A stretch of DNA of 26,703 nt from BM520 sp964474455. GTDB lineage: Bacteria > Bacteroidota > Bacteroidia > Bacteroidales > BM520. This document shows, piece by piece, positions 23,960-26,703 of the stretch. Location: positions 1 to 26,703 of the forward strand of contig CAYYSU010000037.1 in assembly GCA_964474455.1 (NCBI GenBank), read 5' to 3'. The notes below the pieces were generated by a model. That model was not told the origin of the DNA. It searched no databases and saw only the letters and a program-made list of their open reading frames with translations. Made by a program: the position numbers and the translations under genes. Each line of letters starts with the position of its first letter. Within the stretch, counting starts at the first letter, position 1.

Positions 23960-25498
23960 TTGGTGTCATCTAATCTTTATAGCCAGGTTCCATTATTGCC
24001 CTATTCCTCTGTTGCTAGCACAGTTTCTTCTTGCGATGATTGCTCACAATCTGTCAGCTTAACTTCAGTATTTCCGCATGGAATTTTGTTTGGTGTAAGC
24101 ACTTATACTGACATGTATATTGGCAGTAATGGTTACCTTACATTTGGACATTCCAACAATTCATTTAGTCCATTAGGAATTGCCGGCTATAATCAAGGGC
24201 CTATAATTTGTGGTCAATTCGATGATTTGAACGCGAATACAGGTGGAACAATCTATTATGACGTTTCAACTACAGCAGGAAATGAATATGTAGTGGCTAC
24301 TTTTTATCAAATGGCGCCATATTCATCTCCTGCTTATGGATCGGGAACAGTGTCCTTCCAACTTGTACTCAGAAAATTGGGCACATATAGTTCTACAAAC
24401 TTAGATTTCCAAATAGAAGTACGCTATAATAATATTGGCTGGTGGCAATCTGGAAATATTAGTTCCCCACCCACTGCGGGTTGGTCGACCGGAAATAAAA
24501 CATCCTATGCGGAAATGCCATATTCCGGGTCAGCTAGCTTTGGATCGAATATTACAAGTAGCAACGTTGGTACAAATGGCTTATATCAATGGGATGTTAC
24601 AGGAGGTACTGTTTTGGCAGCACCAACAGTAAACGCAACAACACCAGCAACATCCATCACTGGAAACAGCGCCACTTCCGGAGGTACAATAAGCTCCGAT
24701 GGTGGATCAGCCATAACAGTTTCTGGAATTGTTTGGAGCACTTCAACTTTCCCTACAACAACAACTCATCCTGGTGGTAATCTAACAACAGACGGCATTA
24801 CAACCACGGGTACATTTTCCAGCAACCTTACAGGTCTTTCACAAGGAACCACATACCACGTAAGAGCGTATGCCACAAACAATGAAGGAACAGGATACGG
24901 TCCGGAAATTACATTTCTGACACCAAGTAACTCCCCGCCAAATGTCACCAATGAATCATACATCGTATATACAAATACATCTAGAACCATTTCAGCACCA
25001 GGAGTTCTTGCAAATGATAATGATCCCGATGGCGATGCAATAAGTGTTAGTAATACCGGAACAAGAACCACCACGCTTGGTGGTTCCGTTACCATTAACA
25101 GTAATGGATCGTTCAGCTATACTCCACCGGCGAATCAGGTTGACGTGAACGACTCCTTTTCATATGATGTTTATGACGGGTCAGTAAACGTAACCGGAAT
25201 ATGTACATTACAATTGCGCAATGCTATATATAATGGAACAAATACAAACACAACAACAGGGAACTGGAATGGTGGGTATTTGCCTCCTACAAATACTGAT
25301 GTAGTTTTTCAATCCGGCGAGGTTAATGTTTCATCGAGCATGACGGTTAGAAATTTGATAATTTATAATGCAGCATCTTTTCATTGTTCCGGTGGAGCCA
25401 CGATAACAGTTAATGGAAGTATTGGCAACGAAAACAAAGTGGGGATGATAACAAACAGTACCATAATACTACACTCCGGAATCAAGATTAGTAATTAA
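23960..25498 (+). CDS. Secreted NIDO-like / fibronectin-III / cadherin-like repeat protein, probably inactivated 5' end
   Basis: The open part encodes 512 residues. After the remains of a signal peptide (ending LYSQ), residues about 10-215 resemble a nidogen-like (NIDO) extracellular domain (YIGSNGYLTFGHSNN, FDDLNANTGGTIYYDVS, then a QWDVTGG end). A fibronectin-III-like domain follows (about 218-325: GTTYHVRAYATNNEGTGYGP), then a cadherin-like/Ig-like tandem domain (VLANDNDPDGDAISV ... GSFSYTPP) and a GNWNGGYLPP segment typical of Bacteroidota surface proteins. It ends without a type IX sorting domain or dockerin. The composition is rich in Thr, Ser and Asn. The frame has no strong start of its own at 23960 (TTG); the natural start at 23885 is blocked by a TGA, so it may be a pseudogene. 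A surface adhesin-like role is inference. Confidence 0.75.
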   Translation: MVSSNLYSQVPLLPYSSVASTVSSCDDCSQSVSLTSVFPHGILFGVSTYTDMYIGSNGYLTFGHSNNSFSPLGIAGYNQGPIICGQFDDLNANTGGTIYYDVSTTAGNEYVVATFYQMAPYSSPAYGSGTVSFQLVLRKLGTYSSTNLDFQIEVRYNNIGWWQSGNISSPPTAGWSTGNKTSYAEMPYSGSASFGSNITSSNVGTNGLYQWDVTGGTVLAAPTVNATTPATSITGNSATSGGTISSDGGSAITVSGIVWSTSTFPTTTTHPGGNLTTDGITTTGTFSSNLTGLSQGTTYHVRAYATNNEGTGYGPEITFLTPSNSPPNVTNESYIVYTNTSRTISAPGVLANDNDPDGDAISVSNTGTRTTTLGGSVTINSNGSFSYTPPANQVDVNDSFSYDVYDGSVNVTGICTLQLRNAIYNGTNTNTTTGNWNGGYLPPTNTDVVFQSGEVNVSSSMTVRNLIIYNAASFHCSGGATITVNGSIGNENKVGMITNSTIILHSGIKISN

Positions 25499-26537
25499 TA
25501 GTATAAAATTCAAAAGGCTCCAAAGGTGGTCGATTTTTCATTCTAATATACTCCAGCGCCGCCTCTATCATGGTGTCCAGGCCGTTTGCCTCGTCAGCAG
25601 GGTCAAGTGATATATAAATGTCGGGCGCTATTCCGCCTTCAATATTGTTACCGTTAACATCGTATGTTATGGTGGAAGAGAAACGGTATCGCCAGCCGTT
25701 TGGCAACTCATTATATATTGGTAAGCCACCGCCGCCGCCCGTTTTATCTCCCATGATAGTAACATTTTCCAGTGCCTTCATACGGGCTGCAAAATCGTTG
25801 GTGGCGGAGTAGCAACCGCGATTGGTTAGTATTACCACGGTGCCGGTATATGGGTTTTCACCAACTACCTTCTGCCGAAGCTCTATGGGTTCGGTAAAGC
25901 TGTCGTGCTCAGGCCCCGATTTTTGCACATAAGACCCAAAAACGTACTCCTCAGGTGTAAAACGACCTGCAATGGTTTCCACATTACCCAAACTGCCGCC
26001 CCCATTGCCACGAACATCTATTATGATACCCCTCAGTCCTACGAAGCGCTCCAGAACAATATCCATCTGCTCATCGGAGACACCCGACCCGAAGCTGCCA
26101 TAATATATGTACCCTGTACTATCAATAATCTGGTTATTCAGAGCTCCGGTTCTCCAGTAATCTTTATCCAGATAATTACGCTCCACAATGCTCATATTTA
26201 GGTTCTCTGGATAGTCGAGCATCCAGTCCCAGTTGCGTGAAACATCCCACGTGCTGATAATATTTACATGGCCGTCACGTAGAGCAAAAAGTGCCTCCGC
26301 ACAGTAATCAAAAAGCTCATGACCGGTGGTATTATCATCAATCTTATCCATATAAACATTGTACACCGAGTCCCAGTCAATATTTTTGTATTGGAAGAAG
26401 CTGTATTTCTGATCCACGGTATTCCAAAGGGTTTCAAAGTTTGATACCGGATCATTGGCAGGATCCGGTTTCATAACCATTTTCTCACATGAAGAAAAGA
26501 GTAGTAAAAAAACTGCGATAAGGGAGATATATTTCAT
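25488..26537 (-). CDS. S41 family peptidase lipoprotein (tricorn/C-terminal-processing-like)
   Basis: This 349-residue protein has a lipoprotein signal (lipobox FSSC, Cys17), an N-terminal helical segment typical of tricorn-like S41 proteins (FETLWNTVDQKYSFFQYKNI), the conserved LRDGHVNI with H90, and the S41 core: GIIIDVRGNGGGSLG and LTNRGCYSATNDFAA with the likely nucleophile S244, then MGDKTGGGGGLP. The lysine of the CtpA Ser-Lys dyad would align near G269 and is absent, as in tricorn-type members that use Ser and His. The likely role is cell-envelope proteolysis. Its last 11 bases overlap the convergent NIDO-like gene, and 9 bp separate its ATG from the stop of an upstream barrel gene, so it is the second gene of an operon. 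Confidence 0.88.
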   Translation of the reverse strand: MKYISLIAVFLLLFSSCEKMVMKPDPANDPVSNFETLWNTVDQKYSFFQYKNIDWDSVYNVYMDKIDDNTTGHELFDYCAEALFALRDGHVNIISTWDVSRNWDWMLDYPENLNMSIVERNYLDKDYWRTGALNNQIIDSTGYIYYGSFGSGVSDEQMDIVLERFVGLRGIIIDVRGNGGGSLGNVETIAGRFTPEEYVFGSYVQKSGPEHDSFTEPIELRQKVVGENPYTGTVVILTNRGCYSATNDFAARMKALENVTIMGDKTGGGGGLPIYNELPNGWRYRFSSTITYDVNGNNIEGGIAPDIYISLDPADEANGLDTMIEAALEYIRMKNRPPLEPFEFYTINY

Positions 26538-26546
26538 CCTGGCAGG

Positions 26547-26703
26547 TTATTTAAGGTTAATACTTAACCCGAAGCTGAAGGCATGCTTTGCGTCGGCGAT
26601 ATAATTTCCGGAGGTGTTTTGGGTGAAATCCCAGCGATACTTCACAAACATCGCATTGCCGTTGACGAAGTTCCACACAACACCTGCATCGCTTATCACT
26701 CTG
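26547..26703 (-). CDS. C-terminal end of an outer-membrane beta-barrel protein (partial)
   Basis: Reading the minus strand to a TAA at 26547-26549 gives 52 residues ending in two or three amphipathic strands (VVWNFVNGNAMFVKYRWDF, then HAFSFGLSINLK). The alternating hydrophobic/polar pattern is that of the final strands of a small Bacteroidota outer-membrane barrel. The rest lies outside the window. It is directly upstream of the S41 lipoprotein, 9 bp apart, so the two are probably cotranscribed. Confidence 0.65.
   Translation of the reverse strand, partial: RVISDAGVVWNFVNGNAMFVKYRWDFTQNTSGNYIADAKHAFSFGLSINLK

Overview
The window looks like chromosomal DNA from a member of the Bacteroidota. 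Evidence seen directly: several starts have A-rich leaders without Shine-Dalgarno sites; two promoters match the Bacteroidota pattern TTTG-N19/20-TAnnTTTG exactly (498-528 and 3742-3773, both minus strand); and the gene families are typical of the phylum (M3 peptidase lipoprotein, DUF3857/transglutaminase proteins, tricorn-like S41 lipoprotein, TopA without zinc fingers, Bacteroidota-type divergent arginase). TGA is a normal stop here (miaB and the PqqD-like gene end with it). Genus cannot be decided. I see no tRNA, rRNA, CRISPR or insertion sequence.

Layout. 1-479 (-): 5' part of an alpha/beta hydrolase lipoprotein with its promoter. 611-2722 (-): M3 metallopeptidase lipoprotein with a clear intrinsic terminator. 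2831-3713 (-): a two-gene unit, a multi-span membrane protein followed by a small winged-helix regulator overlapping it by 8 bp. 3873-10843 (+): two tandem periplasmic DUF3857/transglutaminase-like proteins, the second with its catalytic triad replaced, then 8 bp later a large fusion of an endonuclease Q-like PHP nuclease with a UvrD/PcrA helicase, ending in a sliding-clamp-binding-like pentapeptide. 10844-11235 holds no convincing gene.

11236-18042 (+) is the most intriguing part: six tightly packed genes encoding a PqqD-like protein, an ATP-grasp ligase, a DAP/ornithine-decarboxylase-like PLP enzyme, a urea-transporter/M23-peptidase fusion, a TPR plus outer-membrane beta-barrel protein and a periplasmic TPR protein. 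Together they suggest a cytoplasmic small-molecule or peptide-modifying route coupled to an inner-membrane channel and an outer-membrane partner. I do not know of a described function for this set; the product is unknown.

18074-21623 (-): topA followed by a degenerate ureohydrolase (arginase fold with most metal ligands changed). 21861-23198 (+): miaB, diverging from topA. 23286-25498 (+): two secreted-protein genes with damaged or unusual 5' ends; the second, a NIDO-like adhesin-type protein, has an in-frame TGA inside its natural signal peptide. 25488-26703 (-): a tricorn-like S41 peptidase lipoprotein preceded by the 3' end of an outer-membrane beta-barrel gene, 9 bp apart.
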